From positions 62,001-126,000 of the forward strand of contig JAKSZP010000208.1 of assembly GCA_022478985.1 (NCBI GenBank): DNA of 64,000 nt, written 5' to 3'. Position 1 is the first letter of the stretch; every line of letters begins with the position of its first letter. This document shows, in pieces, positions 47,101-58,899 of this stretch. Under the pieces are notes generated by a model. The model was not told the origin of the DNA, did not search any database, and was given only the letters and a program-made list of their open reading frames with translations. The position numbers and the translations under genes are program-made. This DNA is from Massospora cicadina. Its lineage: Eukaryota; Entomophthoromycota; Entomophthoromycetes; Entomophthorales; Entomophthoraceae.

Positions 47101-47745
47101 GACTTATAGGACAGCAGACCGTTCCAACTCCCTCCACAAAACATTTGCAGTATGTGGAGGGGAGGGATCCCTACATCACCGCCTAGAAACATGCCCCCCA
47201 ACCAAAGCTATATAGCAGGAAGTCTCACGCCTGCTCAAGATCCAAAAAGAACAGGAATTCTTGATATCAAAGAGCATCTTCGCGCTCCAGATCGAGTCAC
47301 CAATCCCATCCGCACTCCGTTCCCTAATAATACCCATTGCAATGTGGACAATCCACACAATTGCATTAGATGCGTTCAAGGGCACGGTCCCAACCATTCA
47401 TGGGATTATTAACAGATTCCATGTCCACTTACTAGATCACTTCCAAGCCTGGCTCTAAGGATATATGAGACCAAGGCAAAAAGCGCTCATAGAATCAGAG
47501 TTCCCACTCTGGTTCCTCCACACAGATCCTTTCCTTCACACCCTCTCCATAGCAGGGGAAACCCCCTCAGAGTAGCGCACTAACCCCTCTCATACCTGGC
47601 AGTCCTCTGGCAACAGGGGTAACTTGAGTACCCTGGGGTGCCCAATTTTATATTTTCTGGTTATTCTCTTAATTTCACGTATATTCAGTAATTTCCGTCC
47701 CCTGGTCGGCTTACCTCAGTTAAATAATTATATATATTGAAAATC
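44130..47745 (+). mobile_element. LINE copy 3, 5'-truncated, second family
   Basis: A 5'-truncated LINE of a related but distinct family, on the plus strand. It starts inside the endonuclease and ends with the tail TTTCCGTCCCCTGGTCGGCT then TTAAATAATTATATATATTG. Its DNA is visibly more A-rich than copies 1 and 2 although the proteins align well. ORF1 and the endonuclease N-terminus are missing, a common result of incomplete reverse transcription. No clear duplication found. Confidence 0.85.
44140..47575 (+). pseudogene. LINE copy 3 ORF2: partial endonuclease, reverse transcriptase, zinc finger
   Basis: The endonuclease C-terminal two thirds are legible: ISIACVYAPCTASERKQFF, IMLGDFNCWDN (44396), SRIDHILIL and NFSDHRLV (44590-44690). 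RT: ITLYKKGDKLDLANWRPIAH, SPNQFGFIPGRSIWNN, LVFLDQEKAYDRVNW (45461-45907), GLKQGDPLSPLLYNF (about 45930), ILAFADDCIAG (46050). Thumb RVTVANSLILP near 46420. The zinc finger CGGEGSLHHRLETCPPTKAI lies near 47150-47215, its first Cys in FAVCGG. Stop at about 47573. The catalytic FADD and GDFN motifs are intact; frameshifts at about 45905, 46110 and 46600 and stops inactivate it. Confidence 0.88.
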
Positions 47746-48494
47746 TAGCATTGAGGTGCACACACCACCTCCCATCCACCTATATCCAAAATTTTCTAAA
47801 GCTCAACATGCTGTTTTTTGGCTGGAACTCATGCACGTGCACACACACAAACATTTGCTTTTATAATTATAGATATTTTTGATGTATAGTGAAAGAGAAG
47901 AGTATTATTTTGTCTATTTGTCTGTTTTTAACTCTTGAGGAAAGAGTTAAAGGTAAATGATCCCTTGGTGTTGTTAGTTACTCCGCTTGCTGCATGAAGG
48001 ATGAGAAGAGCATTAGCACCAAATCTAGCGTTAAACAATATCCAGCTAGTCTTGAGAAGCTTAATTAGGGAAATAGTCATAATACTATTGCCAACTTATT
48101 TCAACAATTTCTTTAAACGCCTACTTAAATATCTATGTAGTAGAGTGGGATCCAAGGCGATCAGCTCAGTTGGGCATTTACATTTGGTTCTAATTAACAA
48201 TGGTAATTGGTAAACTCTCACAAAATTCTGCATTACGGTGCTCATTTCAGGTGATTGTTGATCTTTCAGGCCAAAACAATGTTGTCTAAAAGTGACCTTA
48301 GAGAAACTGTGGATGGAATTGAAAACCGTTAACCTAAACATGCTGAGCTTGACGTCATAAACTGATTTTACTACTTTGGAAAAGCGAGTAACTAAAGATG
48401 AGGAGGAGAATAAACAGGTTGAAAAAGTTAATAGTGACCTTTATGGGAAGGTCAACTCCTTTAAGAAAAAGTAGAGCGAATAAATTAAGGAGAT
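47746..48494 (+). pseudogene. Element I: start of gag (with upstream non-coding sequence)
   Basis: No gene is visible to about 48190. From about 48300 the plus strand encodes a charged, coiled-coil-like stretch (TTLEKRVTKDEEENKQVEKV near 48370-48430) that runs into the left end of F at 48495 and resumes after F at 61945. The GAGAT duplication at the junction shows that F interrupted one sequence. The stretch fits the N-terminal part of a retrotransposon gag. The 5' LTR of I could lie in 47.75-48.2 kb but has no partner in the window. Confidence 0.5.
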
Positions 48495-49028
48495 TGTTAT
48501 AATTTATGAGATATATTGGAAATACACCGAAGGGTTGCACAGGGTCAATCCTTCTGAGCAATGGACAGGTAATATGGAGATCGTTGGTCCCAAGATAAAC
48601 TTAACAATTGTAACAGAAACACAAAGCATTGATTTGGTGACAATACTTTATTTACTTATAATATATAATATGCAGCTCCTACTGCTAGTCTACTCTCTTT
48701 TTTTTTTAGTACTAGATGGTCCAGTATTCACTCTCTTCTTCTTAATCAACTAACCCCTTCCTTCTCTTCACCTCACACTCATATCTTTGTTGTTTCTGGT
48801 CAGTTTTGACCCTTCAGCTTAGTTACTCCTTACTTACTACTTTTTTGGGGTTTTGCCTCCTCATTGAAGCTCCGGTGGAATTCCTCCTATTTGCTGAGGT
48901 TGACTTTCTTGGAATCAACCCATATCAGATTAATTGATAGTACTTATATAGGCCTAATCTCAATGGACAACCAATGATCCACTAGTGGTTATTTTGGCTT
49001 ATCATCCAGTCATATAGATTTCTTGACA
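48495..49028 (-). repeat. 3' LTR of element F
   Basis: A 534-bp LTR, TGTTATAATTTATG..TTTCTTGACA on the plus strand. It matches the 5' LTR closely, nearly perfectly over the last 290 bp, with an extra segment of about 30 bp near 48690-48725 and a divergent first 50 bp. The adjoining C-rich run (TCACCCCCCC, 49029-49038) is the polypurine tract on the element strand. Confidence 0.9.
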
Positions 49029-49059
49029 TCACCCCCCCTTTGACTGGACGATAAGCTAC

Positions 49060-50290
49060 AACACCATGCTTTGATTATTACCCAATGCAGCCAGCAATGT
49101 GACAACAACTAAGAGCTTGAGACCCCAACTTTTTCCTTTGATTGTGGCTCAGTGTGGATCTGGATGACTCATGCTGCATTCCACTCCTCCAGTTACCCCT
49201 TCCCTTGAGCAATGAAGGATGGGTTATAGTGCACGCCGTGACCCTTCTGTCCCAGGAGGAGGTCTTTCCCAAATTCGTCGGACATTTGTCTTCATTGCGC
49301 GCCCCCTTTGGGGACATAGTGGCTAGTTATGCTGAGGAGGGGAGCAGATCCAAGGCCCTTTGTTTAATGAAGAAGCTCAGATCCTAGCAGACAGCTTAAG
49401 CCGTCTAGTGCTCCCACCTCTCACCAAGCCTCATATCATGGTATTGTCAGTCCAATGGATGATGTGCTTTGTGCGGCAGATGGTAGCCAGCTGGTTGGGG
49501 CCCTTCCCCTGCACTCAAACCTACTTTCAGCCCCTAGGGGTGAATTTCCAAACAACCAGCTAAATTATATGTGATCTGGGGTCATTGCAGCATTCACCGC
49601 CCTTAACGCCAACAACCCAGCATAATATATTCCCTTCATGGTGCTCCTTGGAAACATGGTCTTCTTTCATCCTGCAGGCAAATTAGGGTTGGTGATGGAG
49701 CGGCACTAGGCGGCCCTTGAGTGGGCTCAGCAGGCAGCTTTTACAGCAGCCGCTTCTTTTCCGCCTGCCTATCCCATCATGCGGGACTTCCTAGTGGATT
49801 GCCTGGCCTGAGTGCAGCCTTTTCTCCACAAGCTGAAACTAACCTTCTTATTCGCCACTCATTAGACTCCATACCCCTTTTCTCACATACTCCTTGATCT
49901 CCTGAGACCATCATCACATGTGGTTGCGGGCTTTGCTCTTAGTGGGATAAGAGCGGGTTTGTCTTAATCAGACATCTGAGCTATTGCCACCTCGCCTATT
50001 ACCCTGGGTTCCCAGTCCATCATCCTCACCTAGTTTTTCCACCCTGTCCTTCCCTCCATTTGCTGGCACAATGTCCCCAGAGCGGGTACCGACTCCCTCG
50101 CCCCCAACATGTCAGCCTTTGCCCCCACCACCAACCTGAGAAGGGTCCAGAAAATCCGCGCCACCCACAAAGTGGCAAAAGAAGAAACATGGGTCCAACT
50201 GAGCATGGCACAAGACGCACCACAAAAAAACTGAGAAAGGGCAGGGAGACAAAGATGGCCTAGCGGAAGAACACCAGCATGATACCTAAT
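49060..50290 (+). pseudogene. GC-rich block in F with a decayed antisense reading frame
   Basis: Sister elements run from the integrase end straight into the polypurine tract; F has about 1.2 kb more. The block is clearly GC-richer than its surroundings. One plus-strand frame runs from about 49455 to 50280 (276 codons) in a single phase, broken only by TGA, TAA and TAG codons that could each derive from Trp, Gln or Arg codons by one transition. Readable parts include MDDVLCAADGSQLVGALPL, IPFMVLLGNMVFFHPAGKLG, MRDFLVDCLA and a basic C-terminal end. I recognise no family. It may be a captured host or element gene, or an accessory frame antisense to the retrotransposon. Confidence 0.5.
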
Positions 50291-51390
50291 GTCTCAAGCT
50301 TATATACTCCGCTATGTTTTATATGATAAACTTTTTTTTGTGGATAAGTCTCTATTGCTCTTTATATGCCCTAAGGAACTTATCATGCACTTGGTTGATG
50401 ATCCGACCACTTGTTGGGTCCTTGATATTATAGGCATCCACCCCAGTTTTCTCTATTATCTCAAAAACCCGATCCAGATATTGGCTAGCTTATGCTTCTG
50501 CCCAAACCCATGCTGATCGTGGAATAGGATCAGCTCTCCTTCTTTAAACTTCCCAAGCCTGCTTCTTAATTTTCTTAGCCAAACTAAAGGAGTACAATTC
50601 CGTTTGCATCTTGATAAAGGTATTCGTCAGAACGGTTAGATAGAGTTGTAGGTCCACCCCCAGATCTTCTACACAGACATAAAGGAGCACAGACAGGGCG
50701 GGGTGCTGCCCATAAAGCAACTGAAGGGGTCTCTTCCCCGTTACCAAGTGGTAGCTAATATTGTAGGCAAAAACAGCGGTGGAAAGGAGGGTACTTTAAT
50801 AAGAGGGTCTATCTTTACCAAATTCCAATGTATGTTCATCAGGGCCCCATTACCTGTTTGACCATTCCATTGGATTTTAGTGAGAAAGGGTTGTTAGAAC
50901 CCTGCAGACGGCAATCATTTCGTTGAGCTTAGGTAGGATGTGGGTGGTTAAATTAGTTACATTGTCAGTAAGGATAAACCGAGGGCAGCTGTGACGCTGA
51001 ATTATACATTCCATCACAAGCTTAACCACAATAACTGCCCCCAGATCCTGTATGTCAAGTGTCTCGACCCACCTGGTCAAGTGGTCAATTGCCACCAGGA
51101 TATACTTAGACCAGTTTGTTCCTGTCAGCAAAGTCTCTTAATGATGTCAATGGATACTGTATGACAGGCAAAATGAGGTTTCACCAGCTGGTAAGAGGTC
51201 TTCTGGTGGAACGGCTTTTTCACTTGGCACTGATGGCAGCAGGAAATGGTCTTTAGCACATCAAAGTGCATGCTTTTCAAAAAGTATTGAGGCCATAAGA
51301 AAGCCAAAGTCTTGCGCAACCCTCCATGACCCACCGCCTTTTGCGCGCTCAAATTAATGTCTGGTCAAGTGGAGGGTTTCAGGAAACTCA
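50291..51390 (-). pseudogene. Element F: integrase
   Basis: Minus strand: zinc-finger end ISCCHQCQVKKPFHQKTSYQLVKPHF and SIDII with the first catalytic Asp (51125-51352); NWSKYILVAIDHLTRWVETL and PRFILTDNVTN with the second Asp (50877-51131). The Glu motif region reads SNGMVKQ near 50860, where VER is expected (Glu to Lys). The C-terminal HGFGQKHKLANIWIGFFEIIEKTGVDAYNIKDP (50430-50530) precedes the GC-rich block. One frameshift lies between the first two parts. Confidence 0.85.
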
Positions 51391-52840
51391 GCATATTGTT
51401 ACTGATCCGCTTATATAACTCCCCATTTTTCTAGATTGTATTGACCATCATCCCATCTAATGCCCAGATAAGTTGTGGTAGTCTGTCCGCATATCAACCG
51501 CTGACCATTTTTTCATATAGTAAGGCCTCAAATCCGCCAATACTGAATTTGTTGGTAGCTGATATAATTAGTCAGAAATTTTGTGCTTTGCAATGGGACA
51601 ATGCAGTATTTCAAAATTATAAGCCTGCAGCTTGAGGGTCCATCTAGCAAGGCGCCCTTTGGGCTCACAAAAGTTCTGTAACCAATGCAATGATGCATGA
51701 TCCGTCATGAACTTGAATTTTACTCCGTGAAGGTATACTTGGACCTGCTTATATGCATAAATAACAGCTAAGCAATCCCACTTGGTCATGGTATAATTTT
51801 GTTCGTGGCTGTTTAAGCTCAAACTATAATATACAATTGGGTGATCCACGCCATCATCATTCTTCTAGGATAACACTACCCCTACGTCAGAAAAAGATAC
51901 GTTCATTTGCACAACAAATTCCTTCTTGAAATTAGGGTATTTCAAAACTTGCGCACTAGCCAATGCAGTCTGTAAAACATCAAAAGAGTTTTGACAATGC
52001 TCAGTCCAGTCAAAGGTGGCGTTCTCCCTAAATAACTCGAAGAGTGGAGCCCTAGAACAACTGAAGTTAGGGATGAACTGGCGGTATTACTTAACCATTC
52101 CTAAAAACCACTTGGATATCTCTCTTGTTGCCTGACCTTAGTCATCTTACGTATAGCTTCAACCTTTGCCAGCTGAGGTCTAAGCCCTTTGGAATCAACC
52201 ACAAACCCAAGGTATTCCAACTGCTACTTTACAAAAAAACACTTTTAATATTTGATTTTTGTGTTAGCTTTGGAAAGTCGACAGAACACTTGCTTTTAAT
52301 GGTTTAAATGCTCAGTGAACATCCGTGAGAACACGTTGATATCATTGAGGTAGACTATAACGCAGGAAAGTTCCAGGTTACCCAATATGTTGTTCAACAC
52401 CGACTAGAACGTAGCTGGGGCACTTCATAACCCTTGAGGCATACACATGGGTTGTAACAGCCCCTTTGAGGTGATAGTAGCACATTTCTTTTATTTTGCC
52501 ATTGGTGACTCGATTTGCCAGTACCCCAATATCAAATCCATACTGAGAAATAGTTGTCACCACCCAGCTGATCCAGAGTGTTATCAATTTGTAGGAGTGG
52601 ATATGAATCTTTTTTTGTAATTTTATTAAGCTTCTGGTAATCAATTACTACTTGATTGGTGCCATCCTTCTTCTTAACGAATAGCACTTGTGACGCACAG
52701 GGGCTCTTTGATGGCTCTACATTCCCTGTTCATTCAATTTATCTACTTCCTCAGATACAACCTCTTCTGCAGCTTTTGAGTGATGGATAGGCTGTGATTT
52801 AATGGGAGTGTGGTCTCCCATGTCCAACTGATGCACCACC
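51391..52840 (-). pseudogene. Element F: reverse transcriptase and RNase H
   Basis: RNase H at 51568-51849: HPIVYYSLSLNSHEQNYTM, LAVIYAYKQVQVYL and MTDHASLHWLQNF with the catalytic Asp in TDH. RT upstream: the VKKKDGTNQVVIDYQKLNKITKK block near 52620-52680, and VIVYLNDINVF at 52341-52352, where YLDD is expected (first Asp to Asn). The DKLDQLG-type stretch near 52580 follows the usual order. Broken by several frameshifts. Confidence 0.82.
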
Positions 52841-53953
52841 TCACAGGCACATCCCAAATTGCGGTCATTGGATGCAAAAATGTTTCAATATTTTTTAAGC
52901 AGGGCCATTACCCTATCTATCTGTTTATCTGACAGCCCAGTCAAAGCCTCACATAGAACAAAAGACATTACGCTGGATGAGGTCTTTTCAGGTAGACCGA
53001 GGTTCTCCCAAGAGCCAAAGTCAAGTATATGGTGGACCTCATTAATCAAAGTCAGATGCAGAAAAGCCACTACTTGGTGTCTTTATACCGCCATAGGCTC
53101 CTTCTGTAGTTTTGCTAATAAGACCTTCACTTCTCCATGCCCCAGTATCAGTAATCCAGGAGCCACATGGGGTTCAAGCTGCGATTGCTGGTAGGGACCT
53201 ACAATTTCACCATATAGGCCTTAGGGATGTCTATTTTAAGCTCTGTTCCTACTATAACCTAATCCCCAGAAGGTATACTTAAGGTGTTGCAGCCCTTAGC
53301 AGAATACCATTACACTTGTAATTCTGTTAAGGAGAGCTCTGGTCCTCCGCTTCATCCGCCAATAGCAAGCAGAAATTACACTGTCACTATACGCAAGTTT
53401 AATTTCGGCTAGAGTGGATGAGGTCTTTCTGGGACTCCGCTGGAGGTAAAATAGATGTGGATTATTGCCTCAAAATCTCAAAGGTTTCCCTTACCATATT
53501 GACCACCGCCCTGAGTTGCCACATGAGTGTGGCCCGAATCAGCATTTCATAATTATTATTAAGCAAATTCATAGCTGGAGCAGATGCGCCGACTGACCTA
53601 AACTTCAAGGGCAACGTGCTATAAGCACCCTCTAACACAGTGCTTTGTGCTCCAGAGGTCCCATACACTACTCAATGGCCCACATCAGGCTTCTGCGGAA
53701 GCTTAGCCACTAGCTGAGTGGATATTATATTGTTGGGGGTGTCAGTATCTATAATCGCTTGAATTTTGGCGATTCCCATGAAGATATCACAGTAGGTACA
53801 CTTTGAATAATATGAACTGTTGGAGTTTAACACATGCACATTCATGGGCTTCTTGTTATTGAGAAAAGTGATGATAATGGCGCCAACATGAGGGTACACT
53901 TGAACAATTTCCTCTACTGAAATTGCAGAATTCACACCCTCTAAGGAAGCCAC
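52841..53953 (-). pseudogene. Element F: aspartic protease and linker to RT
   Basis: Catalytic region IQAIIDTDTPNNIISTQLVAKLPQKPDVGH (53672-53953): DTGAP has become DTDTP. Downstream (53462-53668): VYGTSGAQSTVLEGAYSTLPLKF and NNNYEMLIRATLMWQLRAVVNMV, the flap/LIG..FMR region with changes. The linker runs to RT through VSFVLCEALTGLSDKQIDRVMALLKKY (52885-53070). Confidence 0.8.
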
Positions 53954-54605
53954 ATCTGCAGAGGGGCTATCTTTGGCTGCAACGTTATGCTCAAGGATTT
54001 GCTAGGCGTATGGTTTTTGTATATCTTGGCAGAACTCCTAATCTTTATTCTTCTTATCCCCTTCAGGGGGAGTCAAAGGCATCGCTGAGGGTTTTTTTGG
54101 TATAATAAATTGTTAGGGTGGGCCTTAGGCCCAACACAAAGGTACTCATTGGAATTAACAGGAATGAATAAATTTGAATCATCAGATGTAGAGCGTCCCA
54201 TCTCTACTTCACTTAACTTTTCCCTGTTCAGTCAGGGCCAAAGGTACTGCATAGACATGTGGGTTGCCAGGGCTGTTAGCCACATAATAAACTCTTTGAC
54301 TGCAAGAGAAACAGGCATTATTATTATTTGGCTCATGTAGCTATGGTACCCCTAAAAAACCAGGTTGGAATTTAACAAAGGGATTGTAATTCAACTGGGG
54401 ATGAGCTGAGTGACCATAGTGATGGTGGAAAGGAACTGCCAAAGGGTTGAGTGAATGCATATTAGCCAACAGATTAAAACCAATTCATTGTTGTCTATTC
54501 CTAACAAAAATTTGGTAACAGCTGTAGGGGCTTTTCATTCCAAGTTGGGAGCACTAAAAGTGATGGATAGACAGCTCAGAAACTAAATAATCTTGAGAAG
54601 GGGTA
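53954..54605 (-). pseudogene. Element F: gag, 3' part (left of G)
   Basis: The 3' part of gag on the minus strand, between the protease and the insertion of G. Near 54545-54605 it aligns with element A at about 105-180 (GAGCACT.AA.GTG..GGA.AGACAG), and A continues without interruption into what is the right-hand part of F gag here. No zinc knuckle is legible. Confidence 0.65.
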
Positions 54606-55173
54606 TGTCATGATTCTGATATGACTGGATGATAAGCCCTAAGTTGTTATATAAGAATGGGTAGAATCCGCCAATCATGATATGGAGTTACGATTATTTA
54701 AGCGCCTTGAGATGAGGTGATATTGGGATATAATGGATTAATGGACCACCTACAAATAAGGCGATAAGATGATGTTGGCATTTGACAAATATTAGGTAGA
54801 TTGCCTCAAACTAAGGTGATAGAGAATAAAATGATACAATACTATACTGGAGAAAATGAGAATATGGCGGAACTTAATAGCTAAGCTAATGGAATAGTAT
54901 TGTCCTAAGTTGCTGACATATAAGCGAGATGGAGCAACTGAAAGAGGAAGATTGTTAGTAGAAGAAAGTAAGTGGACTAGGGAGGATTCGCTGAAAATAA
55001 TAAAGATAATATAATAAAAGTGTTGTTGGTGCAATTGCTCTATACCTATTAAAAAATTTATTACATTGTTTTGAGGATGACGATATTTATATCATTGGTC
55101 CTAATGCTCAGTAGGCGTAACCCTGTGCAGAAACCCTTTGGCGTATTGTGGATATACCGCCAAAATTATAACA
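54606..55173 (+). repeat. 5' LTR of element G
   Basis: 568 bp, TGTCATGATTC..AAAATTATAACA. By eye about 85% identical to the partner at 60086 over the first 430 bp. Imperfect terminal inverted repeats (TGTCATGAT / ATTATAACA). Confidence 0.9.
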
Positions 55174-55196
55174 GCGGTGCTCACTACAGGGGGCCC
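55174..55196 (+). other. Primer-binding site of element G
   Basis: GCGGTGCTCACTACAGGGGG directly after the LTR. It is the same site as in A, C and F, with the first T of TGG changed to C. Confidence 0.6.
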
Positions 55197-56396
55197 ATTG
55201 ATCAATCACAATAACAAAAATAATTCTCAGTCGCTGGCCATGTTGCATCAGACTTGCTTTGACAAGGGATCTTCACAACACGCTGCACCAGTTGAATATG
55301 CGGGATTCAAGCTTGCCTTGGACGCTGTGCTCAGATGGCAGGAGGAGCTTCTTCAGGAGGTTTGTATCGATAAGCTGCCTCCATTTGATCGTGATAGGAT
55401 ATTCATGGGTTCTTTAAGTGATATGATTTTGCGACAGAAGGAGCCTTGGATCAGTATAAAGCAAAACTGTTAATATCTACCTTGAATGTTGGGAGTGCTA
55501 ATAAAGTCACCTGCTATCTTCCAAACAGTTTTGTTATATATCAAGAGGTAAAGGATACTGTGCTGCAGTTATTCAAAGAACTTCAAAAATTTTACAGTGG
55601 AAGGACAATTCTTAACCATTGGGTTTCAGCATTATGAGACTCTCACCACAATTGCCAATTGATTTATGGTGGAAGCTCACATGTTAATTGGGGCAGGGAC
55701 TTTATCCAAATCTGACATGTGCATTGAGATGACCTCTGTGGTGAAGCCATACCATGAGCTTTACAATGTCATGACCCCAATATGTGATGACAAAATACCC
55801 TGCTTAAAATTGTTCAGTTTTTGTGCCTTCTAGCCATAACCTTCCCTTTACCCAATACAGAGCGAAAACATACTGCTGCCGTCTTCAAACCTTCACATTA
55901 AGGATAATTTGGCTGTCAGGTTTAAATTTCCACTGAGTTACCCCCAGCAGTGCAACTTCTGCACTGGACCTGCCTATTGTCAACAGCCCAACTACCAACC
56001 TGGCATAATTACACTGAGCACTCATGATCAAATTATTAACGAGTTCCATTTTACAATAATCAAGAATGCAGACCCTAAGGAGTTAATTGTTTCAAATGCA
56101 GCTGCCCTTGGCACCTGGCACGAAGTTTCCCCAATCATCAGGTCCATCACGTACAGCAGGAACAGTACTATCATGGAAAAGTCAGAGCGGAGTAGAAACA
56201 GGACTCTCTATCTCTGCTATCCCAACCTTAAAGGTTCCACCTCTACTTACCTTTATATTCAGCGGAAGTTCCTCTATATGAGGACGCATTCTTGTATAAG
56301 CATCCAGTTGAAGGTGTGAATATATTGACATGAGTGCAAGCCAAAGCTGCGGCGTAAAAAGGACCTCAGGAGCAACCAAAGCTGTACACCTGCCAA
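55197..56396 (+). pseudogene. Element G: gag region
   Basis: Three short plus frames (55138-55473, 55446-55637, 55909-56319) occupy the gag position. The first continues out of the LTR: QTCFDKGSSQHAAPVEYAGFKLALDAVLRWQEEL. A gag-like helical region near 55330-55480 and a Cys-containing patch CNFCTGPAYC near 55950 can be seen, but not a standard CCHC knuckle. Probably shortened by deletion. Confidence 0.6.
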
Positions 56397-57470
56397 ATGT
56401 TCGACCAAGTTTCCCCTGACAAGTTGGACCCATCCTCAGATGCTCCATCCTTGCAGGGAGTAAGCGTCGCCCTTCCAGTCAACACTATCATCAAAGCATA
56501 CCCTAAAGTCGGTGAGGGGATTGTGAGTTTCCTTGGGACTGTAGAGTATTTACATGTCCATGCATTACTCAGACAGGATTCATTATATTTAAAATGTCCG
56601 TACTATGACATTGTTGTAGAAAAGAATGAGTCCATGCGATAATAGATATGGGTGCCCCAGTCAACATAGTTTCCACTAAGTTGGTGGTGAAATTGATGTT
56701 GAAATCTGATGTTGAACATCAGCTGGTGTATGGGACCACTGGAGCGGACAGCACAGTCTCTGAGGAAGCGTACAGCGCGCTACCTCTTCAGTTTGGTTCA
56801 ATTGTCATTGTAGTCCCAGAAATAGTGTTGCCAAATACTAATTATGATATGTTAATTGGAACTGCCTTCATGCGACACTTTGGGACTGTTATTGATATGA
56901 CTGAGGAGACATTCAAATCTCTGTGGCAGCGAATCCCAAACTACTTTACCTCTATCAGAGTGCCAAAGGATCCAGTGCATATGGGACAAATCAACCTGGC
57001 ATATAGCGATGGGGTGATTCCGTTTAACTACCATCAATTAAAGAGAAAGCCATGGGCCCTTCCCCAGCAAATATATGAATATCAAGGGCTTCCTCTCAGA
57101 GCTGCTGGTCCTATATCCATCCCCTCCGTTCACCAAGTAATAGTATCCACTGAGTTAGAGGTGAAAGTACCAGCGATGCTCTTTGGAGAGGTCATTGGGT
57201 CTTATCAGTAATTACTGCATGAGCCTCACATGGCTCCGGCATTATAATACTGGACCATGGGGAGATCAAGGTGCTATTAGAGAATCTACAAAATAAGCCA
57301 GTGAAAATCTGCTAGCACCACATAGTGTCCTATTTACATTTGACCCCTGTTGAGGAGGTCCATCAGGTTCATGAGTTCGGGTTGCTAGATGAATTTGGCC
57401 TACCTGTCGAGTTGCAGCCTGGTGTAATGACAGTGGTACCGTGTGAGAATTCAATAGGGTTATTAGAGGA
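56397..57470 (+). pseudogene. Element G: aspartic protease and linker
   Basis: The 187-codon frame at 56648-57211 is the longest protease frame in the window. The catalytic site is at 56645-56656, read as DMGAP (Thr to Met) after a stop at 56641. Then NIVSTKLVVKLMLKSDVEHQ, VYGTTGADSTVSEEAYSALP and NTNYDMLIGTAFMRHFGTVIDMTEETFKSL, the LIGxxFMR..VID pattern of this family. The linker QINLAYSDGVIPFNY leads to LTPVEEVHQVHEFG before RT. Confidence 0.85.
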
Positions 57471-58800
57471 CAAAAAGACCAAGTGATATCTTTATTTCAA
57501 AAGTACAGGATATTTTTGCTGTTGATGACCAGATTTAGGATGCTCTTGGGGGTGGTACATCGATTGGACACTGGGGATCATCCCCCCATCAGGTCTCAAC
57601 CGATTTGCCAGTCTAAGGTAGCCAAGGAAATAGTAACTGAGGAGAATGATAAGCTGTTGGAGCAAGGGATGCTCTATCATTGGAGTCAGTGGGCTTTTCC
57701 CATCCTAATTGTAAAAAAAAAGGATGGTACCAACTGGGTAGTAATATACTACTGGAAGCTCAATAGTATCACCAAGAAGAACTCATACCTCTTGTCACAG
57801 ATTAATGATGTTTTGGATCGATTAGGGGGAGCCTGTTACTTCTCAGCAATGGACTTGATATCAGGTTACTGGAAGATCAAATTTCCTACAGCGTAACAGG
57901 ATAATGCGCCGTTATCACGTCCAAAGGGCTGTTCCAACTGACCCACATGCCGCAAGGGATGTGTAATGCCCCGGCTACATTTCAATGGGCCATGGACACC
58001 ATTTTTGGTGACCTGAAGCTGTTGTGTGTCCTTGTATACCTTGATCATATCAATGTTTTTGCGTATATTCTCTGAGAATCTTACCCATCTGGAGGAGGTC
58101 TTCCACCGGCTTGTGGAGGCCAACATCAAAATCAATCCCATAAATATCACTTCTTTAAGGACCAACTGGAGTAGCTTGGGTTTATGTTAAATGCGACTGG
58201 GCTGAAGCCTCAACCAGCCAAGGTGGAGGCTATCTGAAAGATGACTACGCCAATTAGTAAGCATGATATACAAGTCTTTTTAAGGATGGTCAGCTACTAC
58301 CGCCGCTTTATACCTAACTTAAGTTGTATTGGAGGGTCGTTGTTTGAGCTATCAAAAAGGATGCTGCATTTGAATGGAAAGAACGTCAACAATGCTCCTT
58401 TGATACACTTTAGACGGTGTGGAGCAGTGCGCCAGTGCTGCGCTATCCCAATTTTAATAAAGAGTTTATCATACAGACGGATGCCTCCTTTTCCGCCATA
58501 GGGATGGTCCTATCTCAAAAAGACAATGAGGTGGAGGAGCATCCTGTTGCATACTGCACTCGGAGCCTGAACTGCCATGAGCATAACTATATTATGACCA
58601 CGCGAGAGTGCTTAGCAGTGATCTATGCTTATAAGCAATATAGGGTATACTTGCATAAGGTAAAGTTTAAAATTATAACATACTACGCACTGTTACATTG
58701 GTTGCAGAACCTCAAAGAACCTGAAGTGCGTATCACCCAATGGGCTCTTAAGCTGCAGGATTATGACTTTGAGATCCTCCACTGACCAGGAGCAAAACAT
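57471..58800 (+). pseudogene. Element G: reverse transcriptase and RNase H
   Basis: RT from 57483: VTEENDKLLEQGMLYHWSQW, LIVKKKDGTNWVVIYYWKLNSITKKNSY, then GGACYFSAMDLISGYWKI. After a frameshift the catalytic site is VLVYLDHINVF at 58031-58054, YLDH replacing YLDD. RNase H (58417-58785): IQTDASFSAIGMVLSQKD with its catalytic Asp, HPVAYCTRSLNCHEHNYIMTTRECLAVIYA, then ITYYALLHWLQN, where the Asp of TDHASL is replaced by Tyr. Confidence 0.85.
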
Positions 58801-58899
58801 CAGAACGCCAACTGTTTATCTAGATTAATAACCTTTGCCATGACGCTGGATCTGAGTGACGTTATGTAAAATAAAATTCTCAGCGAAACATATGACAAT

